A DNA stretch of 5,058 nucleotides from an uncultured Lachnospiraceae bacterium (GCA_902795835.1 CADBNA010000342.1:1-5058); one strand, 5' to 3'. Positions 1 through 4,807 are shown, counted from the stretch's first letter. The notes: generated by a model not told the origin, from the sequence alone. Made by a program: numbers and translations.

Positions 1-66
1 CCTGAAAGACCGCCTCAGGAGATTCTCGAAATTATCGGTGAATTTTTCGAGTGGCTCGGCTGGTAA
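1..66 (+). CDS. C-terminal end of an unidentified protein (5' end outside window)
   Basis: Frame 1 is open from the first base to a TAA at 64-66 and encodes 21 residues ending in EFFEWLGW. The tail is acidic and amphipathic (EILEIIGEFFEW), which suits the end of a real protein better than the other two forward frames: one starts with a stop codon and the other gives a basic, Ser-rich peptide. No family can be assigned from so little. The same frame stays open for 22 more codons after the TAA, to a TGA at 133-135, so a premature stop in a slightly longer gene cannot be excluded. A hairpin that could terminate this gene follows at 152-186. This is a plausibility call with no domain support. Confidence 0.45.
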   Translation, partial: PERPPQEILEIIGEFFEWLGW

Positions 67-151
67 AAGCAAATCGATAGTAAGACCATCGGTCTGACCG
101 ACATCATTTCCGAGAAACGGAGGTTAAAAAACTGAAAATCCCCATATAGCA

Positions 152-198
152 GGTCCGAAGTGAGAGTTAGAATTTTGCTTCGGGCCGTTGCTTTTGTC
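152..198 (+). terminator. Hairpin, possible terminator of the upstream gene
   Basis: GGTCCGAAG (152-160) pairs with CTTCGGGCC (178-186) to give a 9-bp stem with one G-U pair and a 17-nt loop. A short T-rich stretch (188-198) follows. The loop is long and the T tract is interrupted, so termination may be weak. The 85 bases between the upstream stop and this stem hold only small hairpins (for example AGACC 83-87 with GGTCT 91-95) and a GGAGG at 119-123 with no ATG, GTG or TTG start at usable spacing. Confidence 0.4.
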
Positions 199-217
199 TC
201 AGAACCTCTGGTATAAT
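188..217 (+). promoter_or_regulatory. Sigma-A-type promoter for the small secreted gene
   Basis: The -35 is TTGCTT at 188-193 and the -10 is a consensus TATAAT at 212-217, separated by 18 bases. Transcription would start near 224, giving a leader of about 30 nt before the ATG at 254. The -35 lies directly against the preceding hairpin, a common arrangement where one unit ends and the next begins. The perfect -10 is the main evidence. Confidence 0.65.
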
Positions 218-253
218 GATCTCGACATTTCGCGATTCGCGGAGCAGAGGATT

Positions 254-490
254 ATGATGAACAACAAAGCCGTTATTTGTATGATTGCAGCGTTAAGTAT
301 TATGCTTTCCGTTGGGGCGGCCGACTCAGTCATGAACTGTGACTCGCTTGCCATAATGTGCGTTATTGATCCGGATTTTGTGAACAAAACAATTCAGTGC
401 CACGGCAGCTGTATCACCACGGAAGGCGAAACCTATGCACAGGTGATCTGCCTGAGCAGCAAAAATGCGGAGCGGAACCTTTCAATATAA
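254..490 (+). CDS. Small exported Cys-rich protein, probably truncated by a frameshift
   Basis: This encodes 78 residues from ATG 254; ATG 257 is an equally possible start. The site GGAGCAGAGG (241-250) lies just upstream, and the longer reading from a TTG at 188 would begin inside the promoter. Residues 5-20 are hydrophobic after a single Lys, and VGA-ADS around 20-25 resembles a signal peptidase I site, so export is likely. Six cysteines (residues 9, 29, 36, 49, 53, 66) include a CHGSC pair. The stretch from DPDFVNKTIQ to TYAQVIC has the feel of a small beta-barrel domain, but I recognise no family. The frame ends at TAA 488-490, while a coding-looking continuation lies one frame away up to 639. 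I infer that the intact protein would be about 128 residues and that this copy is shifted by one base near 461-475. Confidence 0.55.
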   Translation: MMNNKAVICMIAALSIMLSVGAADSVMNCDSLAIMCVIDPDFVNKTIQCHGSCITTEGETYAQVICLSSKNAERNLSI

Positions 491-639
491 TTCCACCCGA
501 TAAATTGACAAGAACGAATGTACACGTTATCATAGGTTCATCAAGTCCCTGCAGCGATCTTTCTCAAATTCTAACACCCGGCTTGGCAGAGCAGATCCGG
601 AACAAGTACATGAAAGCGGGAGAAATAAAGAAATGCTGA
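463..639 (+). pseudogene. Out-of-frame 3' part of the small secreted gene
   Basis: The frame shifted by -1 from the preceding ORF reads on from about codon KCGAEPF to a TGA at 637-639. It contains protein-like sequence such as RTNVHVIIGSSSP and PGLAEQIRNKYMKAGEIKKC. It has no credible start of its own: the first GTG (397) has no ribosome site, and the codons after it look like the shadow of the secreted frame. Its stop overlaps the next gene's ATG (633) by 7 bases, the usual sign of a real upstream gene in an operon. The shift could have occurred at the A run 461-465. That run is AGC AAA AAT in the upstream frame, not a canonical X-XXY-YYZ slippery site, so a mutation or sequencing indel is more likely than programmed frameshifting. 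Confidence 0.45.
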
Positions 640-1541
640 AATCGGAACGCCTGATTCTGCGCCGCTGGGAGGACAGTGACGCAGAGAGCTTATATGAATT
701 TGCAAAAGATCCGGAAGTAGGCCCGATTGCGGGATGGCCGGCGCATCAGAGCATTGATGAGAGCCGCGATGTGATCAGGAACGTCTTTCAAGGCAAAGAG
801 GCATATGCTATTTGCCGGAAAACAGACGGAAAGGCCATTGGAGCGATTGAGCTGAAGCTGAAGGGCCATACCGATCTGACGGACTGCGACGACGAATGTG
901 AACTCGGATACTGGCTGGGAAAGCCTTTCTGGGGGCAGGGGATGATGACGGAAGCGGTAAAAGAAATACTCCGCCATGCCTTCGAAGATATCGGCATGAC
1001 GAAGGTCTGGGTCGGCTATTATGAAGGCAATACAAAATCGAAGCGGGTGCAGGAAAAAGCCGGATTCCGCTGGCAATGGAAATCAGAGGGCGTGGATGTC
1101 CCTCTGATGCATGAGAAACGGACAGGATATGTGAGTTCCATGACCAAAGATCAGTGGCAGTGGGACAGACTCTATGAGGCAGCAGCGGCTGTGCGAAATG
1201 AACGCAGAATATCTGATTACGTTACCTGCGGCGAAGTTTCCGCAGCCATTCTGTCCGGCAGCGGAAAAATTTATACCGGTGTCTGTATCGATACCTGTTC
1301 CACACTTGGGGTCTGCGCAGAACGCAATGCCATTTTCCATATGATCACCGGCGGCGAACAGGAGATCAGGAAGGTCGTCGCGATCCTGCCTGACGGTTCC
1401 AGCGGGGCACCCTGTGGAGCCTGCCGGGAACTGATGGTACAGCTGATGCCGGAGAATTACAAAAGCATTGAAATCATGATGGATTACAGGACAGAGCGAG
1501 TCATGACGCTTGGCGAACTGACTCCGGCGTGGTGGATATGA
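633..1541 (+). CDS. GNAT acetyltransferase fused to a cytidine-deaminase-fold domain
   Basis: The protein has 302 residues. Residues 1-170 are a RimJ/RimL-type GNAT domain: the opening SERLILRRWEDSDAE, the acetyl-CoA loop YWLGKPFWGQGMMTEA (93-107), and NTKSKRVQEKAGF (133-145). Residues about 171-302 are a cytidine-deaminase-fold domain opening with QWDRLYEAAAAV. Its zinc site is C228-A-E230 plus P260-C261-G-A-C264, with E230 the expected proton shuttle. Known family chemistry is acetyl transfer to an amine and hydrolytic deamination of an aminopyrimidine-like ring. The nucleoside-binding N-x-E usually found before the CAE motif is absent (residues 216-222 read GVCIDTC), so cytidine may not be the substrate. 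The frame is continuous across the junction, and M170 has no well-spaced ribosome site, so this is one polypeptide. GGGAG at 618-622 is 10 bases from the start. The 7-base overlap with the preceding frame suggests coupling. Both domains are cytoplasmic types. A role in modifying an antibiotic or nucleoside is only inference. Confidence 0.9.
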   Translation: MLKSERLILRRWEDSDAESLYEFAKDPEVGPIAGWPAHQSIDESRDVIRNVFQGKEAYAICRKTDGKAIGAIELKLKGHTDLTDCDDECELGYWLGKPFWGQGMMTEAVKEILRHAFEDIGMTKVWVGYYEGNTKSKRVQEKAGFRWQWKSEGVDVPLMHEKRTGYVSSMTKDQWQWDRLYEAAAAVRNERRISDYVTCGEVSAAILSGSGKIYTGVCIDTCSTLGVCAERNAIFHMITGGEQEIRKVVAILPDGSSGAPCGACRELMVQLMPENYKSIEIMMDYRTERVMTLGELTPAWWI

Positions 1542-1602
1542 AAAGGTAAAGTGAATCTATAGCTTTCGGGGGTTATGAAAAAAATCTATCAGGAATGGTG
1601 AA

Positions 1603-3222
1603 ATGATGAAAAGAAATGATTTTGTACTGAATCGCGGCTGCATCCAACGCGCATTTTCCGCCCTTCTGGTTCTGACTCTGCTGGCGACCGGCTGCTCTGG
1701 GCTTGCCTCTGCAGATGTCCGAATCAATAACCAGATCAAAGGCAGCGAAGGAAACACGGTCGTGATCGGCTCCGCTGACAGTCATCAGCGCGGCCTCGAC
1801 CTGGTTCTGTCCACCGGTGATCAGAATACCATCGACATGCCGAACCTTCGGGCCTATATCCAGCCTGCGCAGATGTACGTGGATGCCCCAGGCGATCACA
1901 GCATCTACGTGTACCAGGGTCTCAAACTCGACAAGAAAAAACTGATGCCCTTTGCCTATGAGGGGCAGCGGGTGACGGCGGTTGCCGAACAGACAGCCGG
2001 AGACACCGCCCTGACCTGCATCGTCTACCGGGATGAGCATTACCGCCTGCATGCCGGATGGGTACATCGGAAGTATCTGACCACCTGGTTTCCGGGAGCT
2101 GTCGCCGCCACCGGCAGTTCGTACCTGGGAACCAAATACGCTGCGGCGGATCCGGTGCTCTCCTGGGCCGGAGACTATTTCGTAGGGACCAGACAGAAGT
2201 ACACGGTTCTGACGGAGCCGGTCCGGGCCTGTACCCAGTTCGGCCTGAACTATCAGGTGACAGGACGGGGCGGCGCGAAGATCGGGGAAATTCTGGGGCC
2301 CCGTACGGTCTATGTGAATGACGGCAGCGGTTGGAGCATGGCGGGCAGCTTTGATTATCCGAAAATCCAGTCTGTTCTGGTCACCGTCAGTCTGCCGGAG
2401 CCGACGGACCTGCTGGCGGTGGCGGTGATCCCGTCCTGCACCAAGCCGGATGTGTTTACCTTCCGCCAGTCTGTACAGGATGTCCTGAGTTCCGAGCCGG
2501 CGGCACAGTCCAACACGACGCAACAGCCCGGAACGCCTTCGATCACGTGGAACACATCGCCGGATACCGTCGTCGTCACCGAGCCGTCCTCTCGCAGCAT
2601 TCGCAAAGGGAGCATTCTGACCTATGGGACCTGGGAGCAGGATCCGGCAAAGGGAAGCATGCAGCCTGTCGAATGGATCGTCCTGGAAGTGCAGGAGGAC
2701 CGCCTGCTGCTCATCAGCCGCTATGGCCTCGACTGCCTTTCCTACTGCTCCAGCAAGGACACCGTAGCATGGGAGACCAGCAACATCCGTACCTGGCTGA
2801 ATGACCGCTTCCTGGAGACCGCCTTTACCCCGGAAGAGCAGGCGGGCATCCTGGTGACGCAGGTGGACAACAGCCGGAGTCAGGGATATGTTCACTATGA
2901 GGGCGACGGCGGGCCCGACACAGAGGACCGGCTGTTCCTCCTGAGTTACGCAGAGGCATGGAAGTACTTCCCGCAGAACAGTGACCGCGCCTGCAAACCG
3001 ACCAAGGCGGCGGTAAAGAGAGGCGCCTTCAAGAGTTCCACGAGCGGAAACTGCCCATGGTGGCTGCGTTCTCCGGGCTATATGGAGAACTATGTGGCCG
3101 CAGTGGATGTGGACGGAAACCGCGGCGGGAATGTCAAGTACGGCGCCATGGCCGTTCGCCCGGCCATGTGGATCAGCCGCAACGCCCTCCAGAGCTACGG
3201 CACCGTCTTCTATCAGAAATAG
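1603..3222 (+). CDS. Exported (probable lipoprotein) protein with a paralogous middle domain and C-terminal DUF6273-like domain
   Basis: The protein has 539 residues. The start is ATG 1603, with AGGA at 1591-1594 eight bases upstream. Residues 1-30 are a basic-then-hydrophobic signal peptide ending in LLATG-C31, a permissible lipobox; cleavage at ASA/DV (35-38) by signal peptidase I is the alternative. Residues 40-80 are Asn/Gly-rich. Residues about 82-295 match the exported protein encoded at 3826, sharing MPxxYEG, VAE, AGW, FPG, F-D/E-YP, CTxP and FRQ, with three cysteines (139, 210, 279). Part of this (about 115-162) resembles an SH3b-like fold. Residues 296-335 are a Ser/Thr/Pro-rich linker. 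Residues 336-525 match DUF6273: PVEWIVLEV, TWLNDRFLETAFTPEEQ, LLSYAEAWKYF, CPWWLRSPG, VDVDGNRGG and AVRPAMWI. DUF6273 has no established activity that I know of; its motif order recalls lectin-like/FGE-like surface domains. No terminator separates this gene from the fusion enzyme 61 bases upstream and no clear promoter is visible between them, so co-transcription is possible. Confidence 0.88.
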   Translation: MMKRNDFVLNRGCIQRAFSALLVLTLLATGCSGLASADVRINNQIKGSEGNTVVIGSADSHQRGLDLVLSTGDQNTIDMPNLRAYIQPAQMYVDAPGDHSIYVYQGLKLDKKKLMPFAYEGQRVTAVAEQTAGDTALTCIVYRDEHYRLHAGWVHRKYLTTWFPGAVAATGSSYLGTKYAAADPVLSWAGDYFVGTRQKYTVLTEPVRACTQFGLNYQVTGRGGAKIGEILGPRTVYVNDGSGWSMAGSFDYPKIQSVLVTVSLPEPTDLLAVAVIPSCTKPDVFTFRQSVQDVLSSEPAAQSNTTQQPGTPSITWNTSPDTVVVTEPSSRSIRKGSILTYGTWEQDPAKGSMQPVEWIVLEVQEDRLLLISRYGLDCLSYCSSKDTVAWETSNIRTWLNDRFLETAFTPEEQAGILVTQVDNSRSQGYVHYEGDGGPDTEDRLFLLSYAEAWKYFPQNSDRACKPTKAAVKRGAFKSSTSGNCPWWLRSPGYMENYVAAVDVDGNRGGNVKYGAMAVRPAMWISRNALQSYGTVFYQK

Positions 3223-3252
3223 CTGACGGGGAGCCGACGGCAAAAGCCCCTG

Positions 3253-3281
3253 AAAAAACAAAAAACCTGCTCTCCGGCAGG
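3253..3281 (-). terminator. Rho-independent terminator reading the minus strand
   Basis: On the minus strand, CCTGC and GCAGG arms (3277-3281 and 3266-3270 in plus coordinates) form a 5-bp stem with a 6-nt loop. It is followed directly by TTTTTTGTTTTTT (plus 3265 down to 3253). The T tract is on the minus strand only, so it would stop transcription entering the 3' end of the DUF6273-type gene from the right. The stem is short but the T tract is strong. It would act as a second stop behind the hairpin at 3301-3348. Confidence 0.5.
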
Positions 3282-3300
3282 CAGCAAAAATCAAGATAAA

Positions 3301-3348
3301 AAAGAAGTAAGTCCTGACAGTTGAGACACAATCAGGACTTACTTCTTT
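3301..3348. terminator. 17-bp perfect hairpin, bidirectional terminator
   Basis: AAAGAAGTAAGTCCTGA (3301-3317) is perfectly complementary to 3332-3348, with a 14-nt loop. On the minus strand the stem ends in TTCTTTTTTATCTT, a good terminator tail. On the plus strand it ends in TTCTTTAAATTCTT, a weaker one that could still end the DUF6273-type gene whose stop lies about 80 bases upstream. The stronger minus-strand tail and the minus-strand promoter at 3570-3598 suggest its main job is on that strand. Confidence 0.7.
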
Positions 3349-3368
3349 AAATTCTTAGTATCTAACAT
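3339..3368 (-). CDS. Nine-codon minus-strand ORF with strong ribosome site (MLDTKNLKK)
   Basis: The minus strand carries AGAGAGG (plus 3376-3382) seven bases before an ATG at 3368. The ORF reads MLDTKNLKK and stops at TAA (plus 3339-3341). Its last codons and stop lie inside the arm of the 17-bp terminator hairpin. Leader peptide, terminator and upstream promoter in this order resemble an attenuation leader, but no gene on the minus strand follows. The peptide is not rich in one regulatory amino acid (three Lys, two Leu). It may be a true micropeptide, a remnant of a deleted gene, or chance. The good spacing and the position are the only evidence. Confidence 0.25.
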   Translation of the reverse strand: MLDTKNLKK

Positions 3369-3509
3369 CGTTTAACCTCTCTTTCTGCAGATTACCGCTT
3401 TATCTTACTTCAGAAGCAACTCGTGAACACAATATCTGCGGCTCGCGCAATTCCCGTTAGGAGGGATCAACCTGATTGTGGAGAGTTTCGGATTCAGATC
3501 TCAGCGGCT

Positions 3510-3538
3510 GTTCATTCAATCCCACTTTTTGAATGAAC
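3510..3538. repeat. Perfect 10-bp inverted repeat
   Basis: GTTCATTCAA (3510-3519) and TTGAATGAAC (3529-3538) are perfect complements around a 9-nt loop. In an RNA from either strand this forms a stable hairpin. On the minus strand it lies close to the expected 5' end of the candidate RNA. A protein-binding dyad is the alternative. Confidence 0.7.
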
Positions 3539-3540
3539 CT

Positions 3541-3556
3541 GAAGTTCTATAACTTC
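3541..3556. repeat. Perfect 6-bp inverted repeat next to the previous hairpin
   Basis: GAAGTT (3541-3546) and AACTTC (3551-3556) pair around the tetraloop CTAT. It begins two bases after the 10-bp repeat ends, so the two would stack as tandem hairpins at the 5' end of a minus-strand transcript. Confidence 0.55.
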
Positions 3557-3569
3557 TTTGACTGTCTAC

Positions 3570-3598
3570 AGAATATACCAAAATTTCGGAAAATGCAA
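3570..3598 (-). promoter_or_regulatory. Minus-strand promoter
   Basis: Read on the minus strand, TTGCAT (plus 3593-3598) and TATTCT (plus 3570-3575) are separated by 17 bases. An overlapping TGGTATATT gives an alternative extended -10. The start point would fall near 3562-3564. The surroundings are AT-rich, so a chance match is possible, but the downstream minus-strand terminators make it more credible. Confidence 0.4.
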
Positions 3599-3658
3599 GA
3601 GTCAATATTGTACAAAAATGACAAATGATTTTTGGGTAGATTGACATAATAGCTTCAG

Positions 3659-3696
3659 GGAACCGGACCAGTCTCCTGCAGGCTGGCGGAACCGGA
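3659..3696 (+). repeat. Pair of GGAACCGGA direct repeats
   Basis: GGAACCGGA occurs at 3659-3667 and again at 3688-3696, 29 bases apart (start to start). Between them is a CCTGCAGG palindrome flanked by CCAG and TGG. The cluster lies 20-57 bases upstream of the -35 of the next promoter, a suitable position for an activator or repressor, but no regulator is identifiable. Confidence 0.3.
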
Positions 3697-3715
3697 GCAA
3701 TAGACGGGGAGAAAC

Positions 3716-3744
3716 TTGAAAAACCGGTCAAAATCCTGTATAGT
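3716..3744 (+). promoter_or_regulatory. Sigma-A-type promoter of the exported paralogue gene
   Basis: TTGAAA (3716-3721) and TATAGT (3739-3744) are separated by exactly 17 bases. Transcription would start near 3751, giving a 5' leader of about 75 nt before ATG 3826. This promoter makes the gene independent of the DUF6273-type gene upstream. Confidence 0.65.
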
Positions 3745-3786
3745 AGTGCCAGAGAAAAGACCGATTTGAATGTGAGCGATTCCTAT

Positions 3787-3806
3787 GGCCGACTTGAAGT
3801 CCGGCC
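3787..3806 (+). promoter_or_regulatory. Leader hairpin just before the ribosome site
   Basis: GGCCG-ACT (3787-3794) pairs with AGT and CGGCC (3798-3800 and 3802-3806) around a TGA loop, with one bulged C at 3801. This 8-bp GC-rich stem ends seven bases before the GAGGAA ribosome site. It may shape translation or mRNA stability; no ligand-binding structure is evident. Confidence 0.35.
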
Positions 3807-3813
3807 GGATGAC

Positions 3814-3819
3814 GAGGAA
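3814..3819 (+). promoter_or_regulatory. Ribosome binding site fixing the start at 3826
   Basis: GAGGAA lies six bases before ATG 3826. The frame is open further upstream to 3766, but that reading would put 20 charged residues ahead of the signal peptide and has no comparable site. ATG 3826 is therefore the start. Confidence 0.75.
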
Positions 3820-3825
3820 CAGAAC

Positions 3826-4686
3826 ATGAAAAAAATGATCTTAATCTTGATGTTGATTTGCCTGCTGACGGCAGCCGTGTTCTCCGAAGCTGCGCTTGCG
3901 GAAGGAGAGAACGCTGCGGTGACCGATCCTGCGACAGCGGATCCTGCTGCAGAGGCGGCTGCGCAGCAGGAGGCGGCAGAGAGAGGACTGGCCGCCATCC
4001 GGGAAACCCGCTTTCCGGAGTACCTTGTCCTTCCCAAGGAAGAGAGCTACCTCAGGGAATGGAAGATCGGGTATGCGAGGAAAGCGTTCAAAGCCCCCTG
4101 CCTGCGTGTCGAGCGGATCTCCAGGCTGAAGACCGGCCGGCAGGTCATGCCCTACATTTATGAAGGGGTAGAGGCGACGGTTGTTGCGGAAGAGAACGAT
4201 ATGTCCTGCATGATCTACAGGGGCAATGACAACAAGCTGTATGCCGGCTGGATCCAGAGCATCCGGCTCCTGGATGAGTTCCCCGGAAAGGTATACACCG
4301 TCGGAAAAGAACCGAGCGGGGAATACACGACGCGGAAAGATATTACGGTCGACTGGTCCAAAAAAAGCTGGCTGACGACGCAGCAGAATTATTCCGTCCT
4401 CTCCGAAGAGGTGAAAAAATGCCGCGGCTTTACGCTGGAATACCAGATCATTGCGGAGAACACACCGAACTGGGACAGCATTCTGGGGGACAGGGACATC
4501 TATGTCAAATCCGGAGATGAATGGATCGAAGTCGGCTCCTTTGAATACCCGGACTTCGGCGCTGTCAAGATCCATGTCTACCTGGATCAGCCGATGGACA
4601 TCAACGCCGTCGGAACCATCGCCGACTGTACCCAGCCGAATATTTTCCGTTTCCGCCAGACGGCGTATGACTTCCTTGTCGAATAA
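3826..4686 (+). CDS. Exported protein, stand-alone paralogue of the middle domain of the DUF6273-type protein
   Basis: The protein has 286 residues. Residues 1-25 are a clear signal peptide (MKK, a Leu/Ile-rich core, then ALA/EG for signal peptidase I). Residues 26-58 are Ala/Glu-rich low complexity, probably a spacer or helix. Residues about 79-284 align with residues 82-295 of the protein encoded at 1603. Shared landmarks are MPYIYEG (108-114), VVAEE, LYAGW (138-142), FPG (152-154), FEYP (239-242), CTQP (268-271) and FRFRQ (274-278). Cysteines 128, 199 and 268 keep spacings of 71 and 69 residues, exactly as in the other protein (139, 210, 279). The segment around 108-148 resembles an SH3b-like fold, suggesting wall or ligand binding, but no catalytic motif is visible. 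I do not recognise a named family. It has its own promoter (3716-3744) and looks monocistronic. The paralogy strongly suggests duplication followed by gain or loss of the DUF6273 domain. Confidence 0.88.
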   Translation: MKKMILILMLICLLTAAVFSEAALAEGENAAVTDPATADPAAEAAAQQEAAERGLAAIRETRFPEYLVLPKEESYLREWKIGYARKAFKAPCLRVERISRLKTGRQVMPYIYEGVEATVVAEENDMSCMIYRGNDNKLYAGWIQSIRLLDEFPGKVYTVGKEPSGEYTTRKDITVDWSKKSWLTTQQNYSVLSEEVKKCRGFTLEYQIIAENTPNWDSILGDRDIYVKSGDEWIEVGSFEYPDFGAVKIHVYLDQPMDINAVGTIADCTQPNIFRFRQTAYDFLVE

Positions 4687-4720
4687 GTCGTTTTGTTGAA
4701 CAAATTCCGGGCTTTTCATC

Positions 4721-4752
4721 ATCAGCGCTTGACGTCTTTGTCAGGCGCTGAT
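4721..4752. repeat. 13-bp inverted repeat overlapping a promoter (operator or terminator)
   Basis: ATCAGCGCTTGAC (4721-4733) and GTCAGGCGCTGAT (4740-4752) are inverted repeats with a single mismatch, which becomes a G-U pair in RNA on the plus strand. The loop is GTCTTT. The repeat covers the -35 and spacer of the next promoter and ends on the first base of its -10, an ideal repressor site. It could also serve as the terminator of the gene ending at 4686, though no clean T tract follows. The two roles are not exclusive. Confidence 0.6.
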
Positions 4753-4757
4753 ATAAT
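4729..4757 (+). promoter_or_regulatory. Strong sigma-A-type promoter of the aminotransferase gene
   Basis: TTGACG (4729-4734) and TATAAT (4752-4757) have 17-base spacing, close to consensus. Transcription would start near 4764, leaving a leader of about 44 nt before ATG 4808. The overlapping inverted repeat suggests repression. Confidence 0.75.
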
Positions 4758-4807
4758 TTCTGCGGTTTTGTCCGAACGGCAGGCAACAGAAAGGGAAATA
4801 ACAAACA

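Larger units (their letters stand above)
3290..3563 (-). ncRNA. Candidate minus-strand structured RNA of about 270 nt
   Basis: A minus-strand promoter (3570-3598) and minus-strand terminators (3301-3348, then 3253-3281) bracket a region with no convincing protein gene. The transcript would begin near 3563 with two adjacent perfect hairpins (3541-3556 and 3510-3538). A more GC-rich core at about 3434-3510 follows, with complementary segments CACAAT (3428-3433) and ATTGTG (3475-3480) enclosing TCCC/GGGA (3452-3455 and 3463-3466). GCAGAT (3387-3392) can also pair with ATCTGC (3434-3439). I cannot match it to a named RNA family. The inverted repeats would fold on either strand, so a plus-strand RNA or leader is the alternative. 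The ends are estimates. Confidence 0.35.

Noticed and set aside
67..135. In-frame continuation after the first stop (22 codons ending RRLKN)
   Set aside because: Considered as a sign of a premature stop in the upstream gene, but 22 open codons are unremarkable and there is no homology to judge by.
458..470. Programmed -1 frameshift site in the A run
   Set aside because: In the upstream frame the site reads AGC AAA AAT, so the heptamer begins with C and does not fit X-XXY-YYZ. No strong stem stands out just downstream.
1575..1601. Eight-codon ORF (MKKIYQEW) after GGGGG, ending one base before the ATG at 1603
   Set aside because: It could couple translation to the next gene, but it is too short to support, and the AGGA site inside it explains initiation at 1603 on its own.
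1573..3294. 573-codon open frame on the minus strand
   Set aside because: It lies wholly antisense to the exported DUF6273-type gene, which has a signal peptide, a recognisable domain and a ribosome site. The antisense translation is rich in Arg, His, Gly and Leu with no recognisable motif, typical of the shadow of a GC-rich gene.
3349..3510. tRNA gene or CRISPR repeats in the intergenic region
   Set aside because: No TTC-arm/anticodon arrangement with an acceptor stem and no regularly spaced repeats were seen. The inverted repeats fit small hairpins only.
3516..3731. 71-codon minus-strand ORF in the intergenic region
   Set aside because: It has a non-ATG start, poor ribosome-site spacing and a composition without protein character. 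It also runs through the minus-strand promoter and both tandem hairpins.
3841..4722. 293-codon open frame on the minus strand
   Set aside because: Antisense to the exported paralogue. The plus frame has a signal peptide, a ribosome site and clear homology to the gene at 1603, so the minus frame is a shadow.
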